DNA of 64,000 nt, taken from the NCBI GenBank assembly GCA_030844895.1, contig CM061231.1, positions 155,091,889 through 155,155,888 of the forward strand. The letters are read 5' to 3'. Below, piece after piece: positions 56,395-64,000 of this stretch (within the stretch, counting starts at the first letter, position 1; each line of letters opens with the position of its first letter). This DNA is from Ambrosia x helenae (Eukaryota; Streptophyta; Magnoliopsida; Asterales; Asteraceae). Both the position numbers and the translations under genes were made by a program. The notes under the pieces were generated by a model, which was not told where the DNA came from, did not search any database, and worked only from the letters and a program-made list of their open reading frames with translations.

Positions 56395-56740
56395 ATGCCA
56401 ACATATTTTCTTCTCAGATGGGAGAGTACCGGAGACCAATGGTGGTTCGCCTCACCGATCTGACTGGGCGGCTGCCAACAGGCACTACGATTTGGTCCGG
56501 GAGCTGCTTCGGATGGACGACAACCATTTAATTAAACTGACAACTCTTAGGCGTATACGCCGCCTTGAGGTTGGCTGTTACTCGAGGGCGAATGCAAAAG
56601 AGGGAAAAGCTCATTGATTGGATCTAGGTATGGAGGGTGGCTTTTGTACACTGCTGCATCTGCAGGTGACTTGGATTTTGTTCAAGAGTTGTTGCAGAAA
56701 GACCCTCTTTTGGATTTTGTTCAAGAGTTGTTAATTAAGG
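56395..56740 (+). pseudogene. Captured ankyrin-repeat protein fragment, frameshifted
   Basis: From the ATG at 56395 the plus strand encodes PTYFLLRWESTGDQWWFASP, then after an apparent extra base WAAANRHYDLVRELLRMDDN and LIKLTTLRRIRRLE. About 50 bp later a further piece (YGGWLLYTAASAGDLDFVQE) follows, and the unit LLDFVQELL is repeated. This is the N-terminal part of a plant ankyrin-repeat protein family, with an internal deletion between the two pieces, a stop after SPI and another at 56612. It has no C-terminal domain. It lies inside the Mutator-like arms and is best read as transduplicated host exons. Confidence 0.8.
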
Positions 56741-56856
56741 GAAACCCTAATGGACCCCAATATCCCAACCCCTTTTCTCTTGTTGAACAAAATAAAAACC
56801 CACTGATTGTTTTAATTGTTTTGTTGTTACAGATCTCTACCTCTCTTTATCATTTA

Positions 56857-57325
56857 GGGCATGTTTGGATAAACTTATTTGAGGCAAAAAAGGACTTTTT
56901 GTTAAAATGACTTATTAACTTATGACTTTTTAAAAAGGAGTTTTTAAAAAAATGTTTGGATTAACTTATGTGGTGGGGAAAAACAATAAGTTGATAAGTT
57001 AGTTTGTAAAAAAAATGTTTGGTTTAACTTATTTAGGTAAAATGACCAAAAAGGGTATAAGGAGAGAAGGTGTAAAGATATAATAAGGGCATGTAGGTAA
57101 ATAACCATCAATAAGTTATAAGGATGTTCAAAAAGTCACTCATCCCTTACTTTTCCAAAACAACTTTTTATAACCCTTACTTTTCCAAAACAACTTATTA
57201 TAGGCTTATAAAAAGTTAAAACAAAAAGTCCTTTTCCTTTTGCCAAACACTTTTTATAACTTATTAACTTTTTGAAAAAGTTATAAGTTATAAGGAGGTG
57301 GAAATAAGGAGAGCCAAACATGCTC
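56857..57325. mobile_element. Tourist-like MITE nested in the Mutator-like element
   Basis: Begins GGGCATGTTTGGATAAACTT and ends GGAGAGCCAAACATGCTC, with TTA on both sides (56854-56856 and 57326-57328). 469 bp, rich in TTATAAC/AAAAAGTCC motifs in both orientations. Confidence 0.85.
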
Positions 57326-57339
57326 TTATTCTGGTTAAT

Positions 57340-57440
57340 AAACCAACTGATCATGTAGATCAGCTGGTTGGGTTGTTATCTTGTACAATGAAGGTGCCAG
57401 GTTCGACCCTTGGGTCTGACCGGTTTCTTATTGTTTTTAA
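57340..57440 (+). repeat. tRNA-derived SINE fragment
   Basis: An A box TAGATCAGCTGG (57356-57367) and a B box GGTTCGACCC (57400-57409), 32 bp apart, match the internal Pol III promoter of tRNA-type SINEs. The tail TTCTTATTGTTTTTAATATA follows. It does not fold as a complete tRNA gene. Confidence 0.65.
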
Positions 57441-57653
57441 TATATGTATTAATTGGTTAAAAGAAATATATAGGTGAATGGACCATAATACCCCTCAAAC
57501 TTAGTTAAGTTTTAACTAGGTTAGTCCCTAATACCTGACATTGAAACAAATTAAAAGGTCAATACCTTAAACAGAAACAATAAAACCCTAGTACCTTACA
57601 TTGAAATTAGGTGGAAACCATAAGGACAAACGGTGTAATTTTTCTTAAAGGAA

Positions 57654-58299
57654 TTGAATCGTCAGTCGGTTGGAGGCACAACGCCACAGCCGCACATGTA
57701 TGTTATTATCACTTTTTTTGGGTTTTTAATTAGGGGCTCAATAGTGGAGTGAGCTTGTAAAAGGTTATATTTGTATCTAAGAAATTAGAGTTTAGCTCAT
57801 TTAACTAGAATTGGGTTGGGTCTAATGTAGCCACCATAAAAAAAAAACATTGATGTCACTCGAAAAAACTATGTATACATGTATATATACAAGTGAAAAA
57901 AGACTGATGTCCTAGGACTACGTCTCGAGCAACATACCTCCGCTACTAGTGATTGGTTTCAATAACATGCTCTGTATTTTGTTTCAAAAAACAGAGTATG
58001 TTCCAGGTGTTGTTTTGTTGAAATCAGACAGTGTGTTTCAGTAGAAGGGGTGGTTTTTTCTACGTTCTTGAGTTACGTATTTTTTTTGCCGATCGTAAAA
58101 CTAATTAACGACAATAAGGCACCACAATTTTTATTCAATTGAATTTGTTTTTGCGATTGGACTAAAAGACTCTTTCTATGTTAGACGTTTCTTTAATGAG
58201 GCTTGATTATTACAATCTTGTCACCGCCTGCGCTTAACCCTAATCATACAGTTGAAATTACTTTTCACACTTTGTATGTTAAGAAGATTTTTTACATTA
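57654..58299. other. Intergenic, no gene seen
   Basis: AT-rich. A small imperfect hairpin (ACATGCTCTGT ... ACAGAGTATGT) sits at about 57965-58003. Nothing else is supported. Confidence 0.4.
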
Positions 58300-58747
58300 T
58301 CCTACCCATACTATATTATAATATATTTTGAAAGGATGTCTCTAAAATTTAAGTAATTACAACCTTTTTTTACTAATGATACAACAGTCAATTAATTTAA
58401 TTAAGGGGTTATTTTGTGTTTTTACACCATAATCGACAACTTGATTGGAGCGCATGATTAATTTAATTATTATTTGTTTAGTAACTTATGAACATCATAT
58501 GGATCCATTTATAATTACAAGCTTTTGCAATTTATCATACACACCAACAGGTTTGTCTCTGACAAATGTAGAAATGTTTTGGCCTGGAGCCATTATAAAT
58601 AAATCGGGTCTATATAATTTAAACCCAATCATCATACAAAAAAAAAACATAATGCGGCATTAATTGTTATAAAAATAATCAAAATAAAAGTATTGTATCA
58701 AAATGATTAAAATTTATCTAGCAAAGCGAATCATGCGGCCCTCCTAG
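58300..58747 (+). mobile_element. Possible short Helitron
   Basis: CCATACTATATTATAATATA followed by TTTAAGTAATTACAACCTTT matches the first 80 bp of the Helitron at 51995 (TACTATATTATAAAAC, TTAAGTAATTACAACATTTT). A degraded Helitron-like end AGCGAATCATGCGGCCCTCCTAG is at about 58725-58747. The ends are worn and the A/T flanks are not clean. Confidence 0.45.
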
Positions 58748-59095
58748 CGTTTTTTTGAAGCAAAGATCTTGATCAAGTCTTCATACTTCATAGTCTCTAA
58801 TAAGTTGTTTTCAATAGATATCAGTTGAGTCTTTCTTGAGACATAGTCGGTCAAATATAAAAATGAAAAATATAAAACATTTTTCAAAATATACTCTTCC
58901 CTAGAGACGAGAGTATAGTTTAGTTTCTCTCTTTACACAACCAGTAATAAAAACATAAGACAGATACAATCGTTGGCTTTATTTATGAAATGGATATAGA
59001 CCAAAGATTAAACAAGGGAACAAAACTAAATAACCCTGCTAAAACAAATCAAAGAAATGTATCTCTTTGGTGGTTGTAGGTTGTAACAATGCTGG

Positions 59096-60290
59096 TCATC
59101 TGCAATCATAGAATCCTTGGATGGCAGACTCAATCTCCTCAACAGAGTACTTCACATACGTCTCGAAGCGAGTTACTTTCTTTGTATGAACAAGAAAGGA
59201 GGTATAAGCAGTCACTACCATCTCAACAATCAACTTACGAAGCTCCAACACAAGTTCGAAATCCAGGATAACTACTTTCCCAAGATCACTTTCAAGTTTC
59301 TCAAACTCACTATTAAATCTCCTTAATCTATCTGCCAATTTTGCAACCCTAAAAGATAAAATCTTAATCTTGTTCAATCCCTCAAATCTTAAATTCTTCA
59401 AAGCCACATCAAATGTTAATTTCAGGTAATCCGACCTCGCCTGTTCAAATTTGTCAACCAACTTGTTTAAATTATCCTCTCCTACAATTTCTATCAACTC
59501 CGGACGTGCTTGGATCTTCTGAATGATGTAATGGAAGTTGTTCATAGCAAAGAACCGACTAGCAGACGGATCTTTGCATAGCTTTGATTTAACCTCTAAA
59601 TTGGACATCAAGCTCATTATGATCCAAACTACATGAAGTGAAAAACTTCCAGATATAGCTCCTGCAGCATCCATGGATGGAGGATCCGGTAGAGACAGTC
59701 TCATCAAAGTTTGCTTGTGATCGCATAGTTTGTAAACATGCTGCATCACATACCTTGACAAATGATGTATCGGCTCAGCATGAGCCACCGGAGATTCCTC
59801 ATTAACCAAATAATTCTCAAACTTTAGCAGAATTTCTTTCGCTTTATCAGCAAGTTTGGGTATAATCTCATTTCCAGCTCTAGTTCTTAAAAAAATTGAT
59901 GATTCCAAATGAAATAAACCATTAATCGACGATATGAGATCAGATAACGTATCATGGAGGTCTAAAATCTTAAAAATCCTTTCCAAAGCAGGACGAATGC
60001 AACTAAGTGCTTCTGCATTGTCCAACAATTGAACCGCATAATCTGTTATCGTATCCCTTAAGCAAGAATCACTCATTTCCTCTCCAAGATCATGGAAGAT
60101 CTGCTCGCACAATCGCTTCTCGTTTTCAAAGTAATACATAAAACAGACCTTTGCTGCTTTAATCCAAATATTAATATTCACTTCCAATACTCCCCACTCC
60201 AAACTCCTACAACTGTTTCTGCTCAATTTCTCCACATTCAATTGCTTCAAACCACAGGCTAAAACATACTTTCGTTCGCTAACATACGCT
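59096..60290 (-). pseudogene. EXO70 copy 3, N-terminus cut off by a Copia LTR
   Basis: The minus strand reads from the LTR border (AYVSERKYVLACGLKQLN) without interruption to VEEIESAIQGFYDCR and a stop at 59096. It is about nine-tenths identical by eye to copy 1 over some 395 residues, much closer than copy 2. The missing part corresponds to the first 140 or so residues of copy 1 and should lie beyond the retrotransposon, to the right of this window. The 3' flank (AAATGGATATAGACC, AACCCTGCTAAAACAAATCA) also matches copies 1 and 2. An internal Met gives a 384-residue frame, but without the N-terminal exocyst-contact region function is unlikely. Confidence 0.9.
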
Positions 60291-60954
60291 TGTTGAAAAT
60301 ATAATCAAGAGTTCTTGATATTCAGTTTTATTATTATGTTAAAAATATTTCATCATTTTGCATAAGTATATTTCAGGTGGATATGTTGATCAGTAGATAA
60401 AGGTCTTGTAGCTGTGGTCCAGTTCAGAAGATGTCAGCCCAAGTTAGGGTTCAGTTCAAGTGTATGTGGCCCAGTCCATGGATTACGAGACATGTGGATA
60501 TGGGCTTGGTTGAGTATAAAGCCCAAGCCCATTTGTGCTATATATCAGATTGTTACTCGTATAAGATAAACGGTCAAGATGGTGACAACTTGGCAATCCA
60601 AGTGTGGTGAATTGATCAACGGTGCAGATTAGCTCTAAATGTGCTTTCTCTTGGAATCTTCGAGACTCAGATATAAATATCTTGTGTTTGTTATCTCGAG
60701 ATAATATAGATCTCAGATAACTTTTCTCTTTGTTCTCTCTACTTCACATAGACGATTAGGGTTTTTTCTTATCATCAGATTTATCTTGTTCTGGTGATTA
60801 ATCCGGTAATCAGTGTCTGTATTTGTAGAGTTTTAGATGGTCATTTGTGTATAGATCATCTTACAGAAACACAAGTTTGTGTTAGGGTTATCATTGTGGT
60901 TTGGGATTTCTATTAATAAAAGTTGTGAGTCTTTGATATCATGAAAAGTTTACA
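60291..60954 (+). repeat. 5' LTR of the Copia element
   Basis: 664 bp, starting TGTTGAAAATATAATC and ending GAAAAGTTTACA. It contains a likely TATA box (GATATAAATATC, about 60668). The short inverted ends are TGTTGA and TTTACA. Confidence 0.9.
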
Positions 60955-60966
60955 TGGTATCAGAGC
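60955..60966 (+). other. Primer-binding site (initiator tRNA-Met)
   Basis: TGGTATCAGAGC follows the LTR end directly and is the usual Copia PBS complementary to the 3' end of initiator methionine tRNA. Confidence 0.93.
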
Positions 60967-61558
60967 TCCTTAGGTTGTTTCTGGGTTGTTTCCGCTGATA
61001 CTCTTGAGGATTGATCATATACAGATTGGATCATCTCGATCTTGGCGATTTCCGTGTGAATCTGGTAGATCTGGAAATAAAAATTTCTAGATCCAAAGAT
61101 TGGTGTTGTTCAAGGTTACCTACTGGTTGTGAGAGGATCGCTTGCTAGCTGGTTTTCTTTTGCTCTCCAGTTTTGTAACCCTAAGTGAAGGTTACAAACT
61201 GAGAGGTTATAAAGGCGAACCCTAACTTGGGCCCCCTTCCCGGTGAGATCGTTCTTGTTCTTTGGTTCTATTATTTTCCTGTTTAGAGTTGTCCTAAGGA
61301 GTCTTTGGGTATTGTACAGAGTGTGTATACTCTGTTTTAGCTTTAAGGACGGTCTAGGTCTAGGAGGCTCCCTTTCCAGGACCTGCGTTGGCACCTTGAG
61401 TGACGAACCAACGATCTGGATCACCGGATTGGCTTCGCCGTTGTGTCTTTGGTGATTTCTGTTTTTGTTGTTGCTTATTTGTGATCTGTGTGTTGTTCTT
61501 GGCTGCTATATTTTTTGTTTCTTGTGTTGTAATTGTTTGGTGTGATTGAGTGTTGACT

Positions 61559-64000
61559 ATGGATCCCGATCCTGATGCTGAAGCTGCAGCTGCTGCTGCA
61601 GCTGCCGCTGCCATTGCTGCTGCTGCTGCAGCTCAGGCTGCAGCTGGTGGTGGTAATGGTGGAGATGCATTAGTTAATCAGGAGGATAATCATGTTACTC
61701 TTATAAGTAAACTAGATGCTAGTGATCCTTTATATCTGCATGCTAGTGACTCAACTAGTCTCACCATAGTTAATATAAAATTAAAAGGAACAGAAAATTA
61801 TACTGTATGGGCTAATGCCATGATGTTAGGTTTACAGGTTAAAAATAAACAAGGTTTTATTAATGGTGAATGTATGAAACCTGTTAACAATGCTGTGTTA
61901 GCTAGGCAGTGGGAAAGATGTAACTCTGTGGTGTTAACATGGATTTTGAATTCTATTTCTGATGATTTGTATATGGGTCAAGTATATTCCAAATTAGCAT
62001 CTGAGGTTTGGAAAGATCTTAATGACACATATAATAAAATAGATGGTTCTGTGGTATTTGATTTATATCAAAAGATTAATTCATTTAGTCAGAGTGGTAT
62101 GTCTGTTGCTGAGTATTATCATAAGCTGAACTCTATGTGGAACCAACTTGATCAAATTTTACAACTGCCTTCTTGTGTGTGTAATGCTTCAAGAGAATTT
62201 AATAATTACAATCACATGATCAAATTAATGCAGTTTTTAATGGGGTTGGATAATTCATATCAAAATGTTAGAACTGCTTTGTTAATCAAAACTGATTTAC
62301 CTTCTATTAAAGAAGCTTTTGCTATTGTGTCTAGAGAGGAGTCTCATAAACACTCTAGTAATGCTTCTAAAAATCAATCTGTTAGTTTTGTTGCTAAAGC
62401 TGTACAATCAACTGATGTTCTTTGTAATAACTCAATTAGTAACAATAGGAGATTTGGAAAAGGTTCAAATCAGTCTTTAAAGTGTACTCACTGTAACAAA
62501 ACAGGACACTTAGTAGATAAGTGTTTTGAGATCATTGGGTATCCCCCTTGGGCAAAACCAAGGGGGAACACAAGCAAGAAAGCAGCTGTAAATAATAATA
62601 CTGTTTCTGAGAATTCTAAAACCACTGTTGCATCTTTGACAAATGAACAAGTATCTAGGTTGCTTAGCTTACTTGGTGATAAATCTGCTGAAAGTTCTCA
62701 AACCTGCAATTTGTCTGGTAGGGTTTACTGTGCTTCTGCTATGGGTATTACTATGTATTGTTTTACTAGTTCTAGTGGTAGTATTATTGGCATTGGATGG
62801 ATAGTAGACTCTGGTGCTAATGAACATATGGTTAATTCTGACAAGGATATTTTTGATGTTGTAGATGTATCAGATTTAAATATTAGGGTTAAGCATCCTA
62901 ATGGTACATTTGCTAAAGTTACTAAAATTGGTAAATTAAAATTAGCTGAAACTGTAATTTTGCAAGATGTATTAGTTGTTCCAGAGTATGCTGTTAGTCT
63001 ACTATCTGTTCATAAACTGGCCAAAGACAATAAGTTGTTTGTAGGGTTTGATGAAAATAGATGTTATCTACAGGACTTGTTAACCAAGAAAGTCCTGGTG
63101 ATTGGTGAACAATGTGATGGGTTGTATATGTATGGTAGTGCATGTTCTGCTGCTAAGGTGTGTTTTAACAGTTATACTGAGTTTAATTTGTGGCATGCTA
63201 GACTAGGACACCCATCTGATCAAGTTTTGAAAATTTTAAAACCAAAACTTAAAATGATTTCTGATAAAGGACATAGTCCATGTGATGTTTGTCATAAAGC
63301 CAAACAACATAGAGAACCATTTCCTCTAAGTGAACATAAGACTACTCATCTTGGTCAGCTTGTTCATATTGATGTATGGGGACCATATAGGGTGGCTGAT
63401 AGAGAAGGTCACAAGTACTTTTTAACAATAGTTGATGACTTCTCTAGAGCTGTTTGGGTTAGTCTTATGAAACATAAAACTGAAGTATTTGACAATATTG
63501 TTGAATTTGTAAACTTGTTATTAACTCAGTTCAATATGAAAGTCAAGGTTTTAAGAAGTGACAATGGTTCTGAATTTGTTAATAATAATATGAGTGTTTT
63601 TTGTAAATCCAAAGGAATTGTACATCAAACTACATGTGCATATACACCCCAACAAAATGGGGTGGTGGAGAGAAAACATAGACATCTCCTTAATGTGGCT
63701 AGGGCTCTTTTGTTTCACAGTAATTTGCCTGTTAGGTTTTGGACTGATTGTATTTTAACTGCTTCATATCTGATTAATAGGACTCCTACTTCTGTGCTTG
63801 GTGGAAAAACTCCTTATCTGCTGGTTTATGGTTTTGATCCTTTTCTTGAACATTTAAGAGTGTTTGGTTCTTTGTGTTTTTGTACTATTTTAAATGAGTC
63901 AAACAAATTAGAAAGTAGGGCTGAAAAGTGTGTATTCTTAGGATATTCACATGTCAAAAAAGGGTACAAGGTTTTCAGTCTTGATAGCAAAACTGTTTTT
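61559..64000 (+). CDS. Copia Gag-Pol polyprotein, partial
   Basis: The ATG at 61559 opens a frame with no stop for 814 codons to the edge. After an Asp/Ala-rich start (residues 1-30 nearly all Ala), the retrotransposon Gag region includes LKGTENYTVWANAMMLGL. The zinc knuckle CTHCNKTGHLVDKC (CX2CX4HX4C) is at about residues 311-324. The aspartic protease has WIVDSGANEHM at about 414-424. The GAG-pre-integrase domain has LWHARLGHP at about 545-553. The integrase core has D in DVWGPY, D in RSDNGSEF and E in VVERKHRHLL, giving the DDE triad, all present. The start of the post-integrase region (FLGYSHVKKGYKVF) is the last part visible. The open frame suggests a young copy. Confidence 0.95.
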   Translation, partial: MDPDPDAEAAAAAAAAAAIAAAAAAQAAAGGGNGGDALVNQEDNHVTLISKLDASDPLYLHASDSTSLTIVNIKLKGTENYTVWANAMMLGLQVKNKQGFINGECMKPVNNAVLARQWERCNSVVLTWILNSISDDLYMGQVYSKLASEVWKDLNDTYNKIDGSVVFDLYQKINSFSQSGMSVAEYYHKLNSMWNQLDQILQLPSCVCNASREFNNYNHMIKLMQFLMGLDNSYQNVRTALLIKTDLPSIKEAFAIVSREESHKHSSNASKNQSVSFVAKAVQSTDVLCNNSISNNRRFGKGSNQSLKCTHCNKTGHLVDKCFEIIGYPPWAKPRGNTSKKAAVNNNTVSENSKTTVASLTNEQVSRLLSLLGDKSAESSQTCNLSGRVYCASAMGITMYCFTSSSGSIIGIGWIVDSGANEHMVNSDKDIFDVVDVSDLNIRVKHPNGTFAKVTKIGKLKLAETVILQDVLVVPEYAVSLLSVHKLAKDNKLFVGFDENRCYLQDLLTKKVLVIGEQCDGLYMYGSACSAAKVCFNSYTEFNLWHARLGHPSDQVLKILKPKLKMISDKGHSPCDVCHKAKQHREPFPLSEHKTTHLGQLVHIDVWGPYRVADREGHKYFLTIVDDFSRAVWVSLMKHKTEVFDNIVEFVNLLLTQFNMKVKVLRSDNGSEFVNNNMSVFCKSKGIVHQTTCAYTPQQNGVVERKHRHLLNVARALLFHSNLPVRFWTDCILTASYLINRTPTSVLGGKTPYLLVYGFDPFLEHLRVFGSLCFCTILNESNKLESRAEKCVFLGYSHVKKGYKVFSLDSKTVF

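Larger units (their letters stand above)
56086..57644 (+). mobile_element. Mutator-like element carrying ankyrin exons (Pack-MULE type)
   Basis: The 1559-bp element has long terminal inverted repeats of about 155 bp. The left end starts GAAAAAATTACACCGTTAGT and the right ends ACGGTGTAATTTTTC. The two arms share ACCTAATTTCA/TGAAATTAGGT, GGTATTAGGGACTAACCTAG and its complement. The 9-bp duplication TTAAAGGAA is perfect (56077-56085 and 57645-57653), the size typical of Mutator. There is no transposase. Inside are ankyrin-protein exon fragments (56395-56740), a Tourist-like MITE (56857-57325) and a tRNA-type SINE remnant (about 57340-57440). Confidence 0.92.
60291..64000 (+). mobile_element. Ty1/Copia LTR retrotransposon, 5' part
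   Basis: 5' LTR 60291-60954, primer-binding site, about 590-bp leader, then a gag-pol ORF open to the window edge. It inserted in EXO70 copy 3; the left half of its 5-bp duplication would be ACGCT (60286-60290). RT, RNase H and the 3' LTR lie beyond the window. Confidence 0.95.

Noticed and set aside
57356..57409. tRNA gene
   Set aside because: A and B boxes are present, but acceptor and anticodon stems do not pair and there is a SINE-like tail.
61116..61614. Minus-strand alanine-rich frame at the Copia leader
   Set aside because: Antisense to the Gag start and leader; it reflects the GCT/GCA repeat.

Overview
The window is plant nuclear DNA: AT-rich intergenic sequence, genes with GT-AG introns, and dense, nested transposable elements. 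The genes are NSP1-type GRAS, germin-like, R2R3-MYB, TRF-like telobox MYB and EXO70, so the source is a dicot. The repeat style and the gypsy-associated gene resemble Asteraceae genomes, but that family placement is inference from memory, not a search.

Layout. 1-4337: the 5' part of a minus-strand Helitron-like element with RPA1-like exon remnants and tandem repeats. 4871-9418: two Tourist-like MITEs, one split by a solo LTR, then a PIF/Harbinger element keeping only a broken Myb/SANT ORF. 10258-11884: an NSP1-like GRAS gene with two single-base frameshifts. 12533-16130: a small hAT MITE, a germin-like pseudogene, another Tourist MITE, an intact germin-like gene, a chloroplast ndhF scrap and a decayed retroelement-like ORF. 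18725-19656: a broken two-exon gypsy-associated gene. 20909-23424: a hAT MITE and a fold-back element. 23740-29624: a full-length L1-type LINE with two intact ORFs and a perfect 17-bp target duplication, 63 bp upstream of a three-exon R2R3-MYB gene (29688-30436). 34565-41552: an eight-exon TRF-like telobox gene with a hAT element in intron 1. 42900-60290: three EXO70 paralogues on the minus strand (one intact, one frameshifted, one cut off), interspersed with hAT MITEs, a 433-bp tandem duplication, a 3.9-kb Helitron holding a solo LTR, and a Mutator-like element carrying ankyrin-gene fragments plus a nested MITE and SINE. 60291-64000: the 5' part of a Ty1/Copia retrotransposon that interrupts the third EXO70 copy and runs off the window.

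The genes do not form a pathway. Host genes that look intact are the germin-like protein, the MYB, the TRF-like protein and EXO70 copy 1. The main interest is the stratigraphy of insertions, most of which can be defined to the base by their target duplications. The frameshifts in NSP1 and EXO70 copy 2 are single-base losses in or beside short homopolymers, so assembly error should be excluded before they are called pseudogenes. No new cellular system with a clear function was found. The least explained signals are the repeated AAQLVARLP ORF ends, the hAT MITEs built from short internal motif arrays, and the Mutator-like element carrying host exons.
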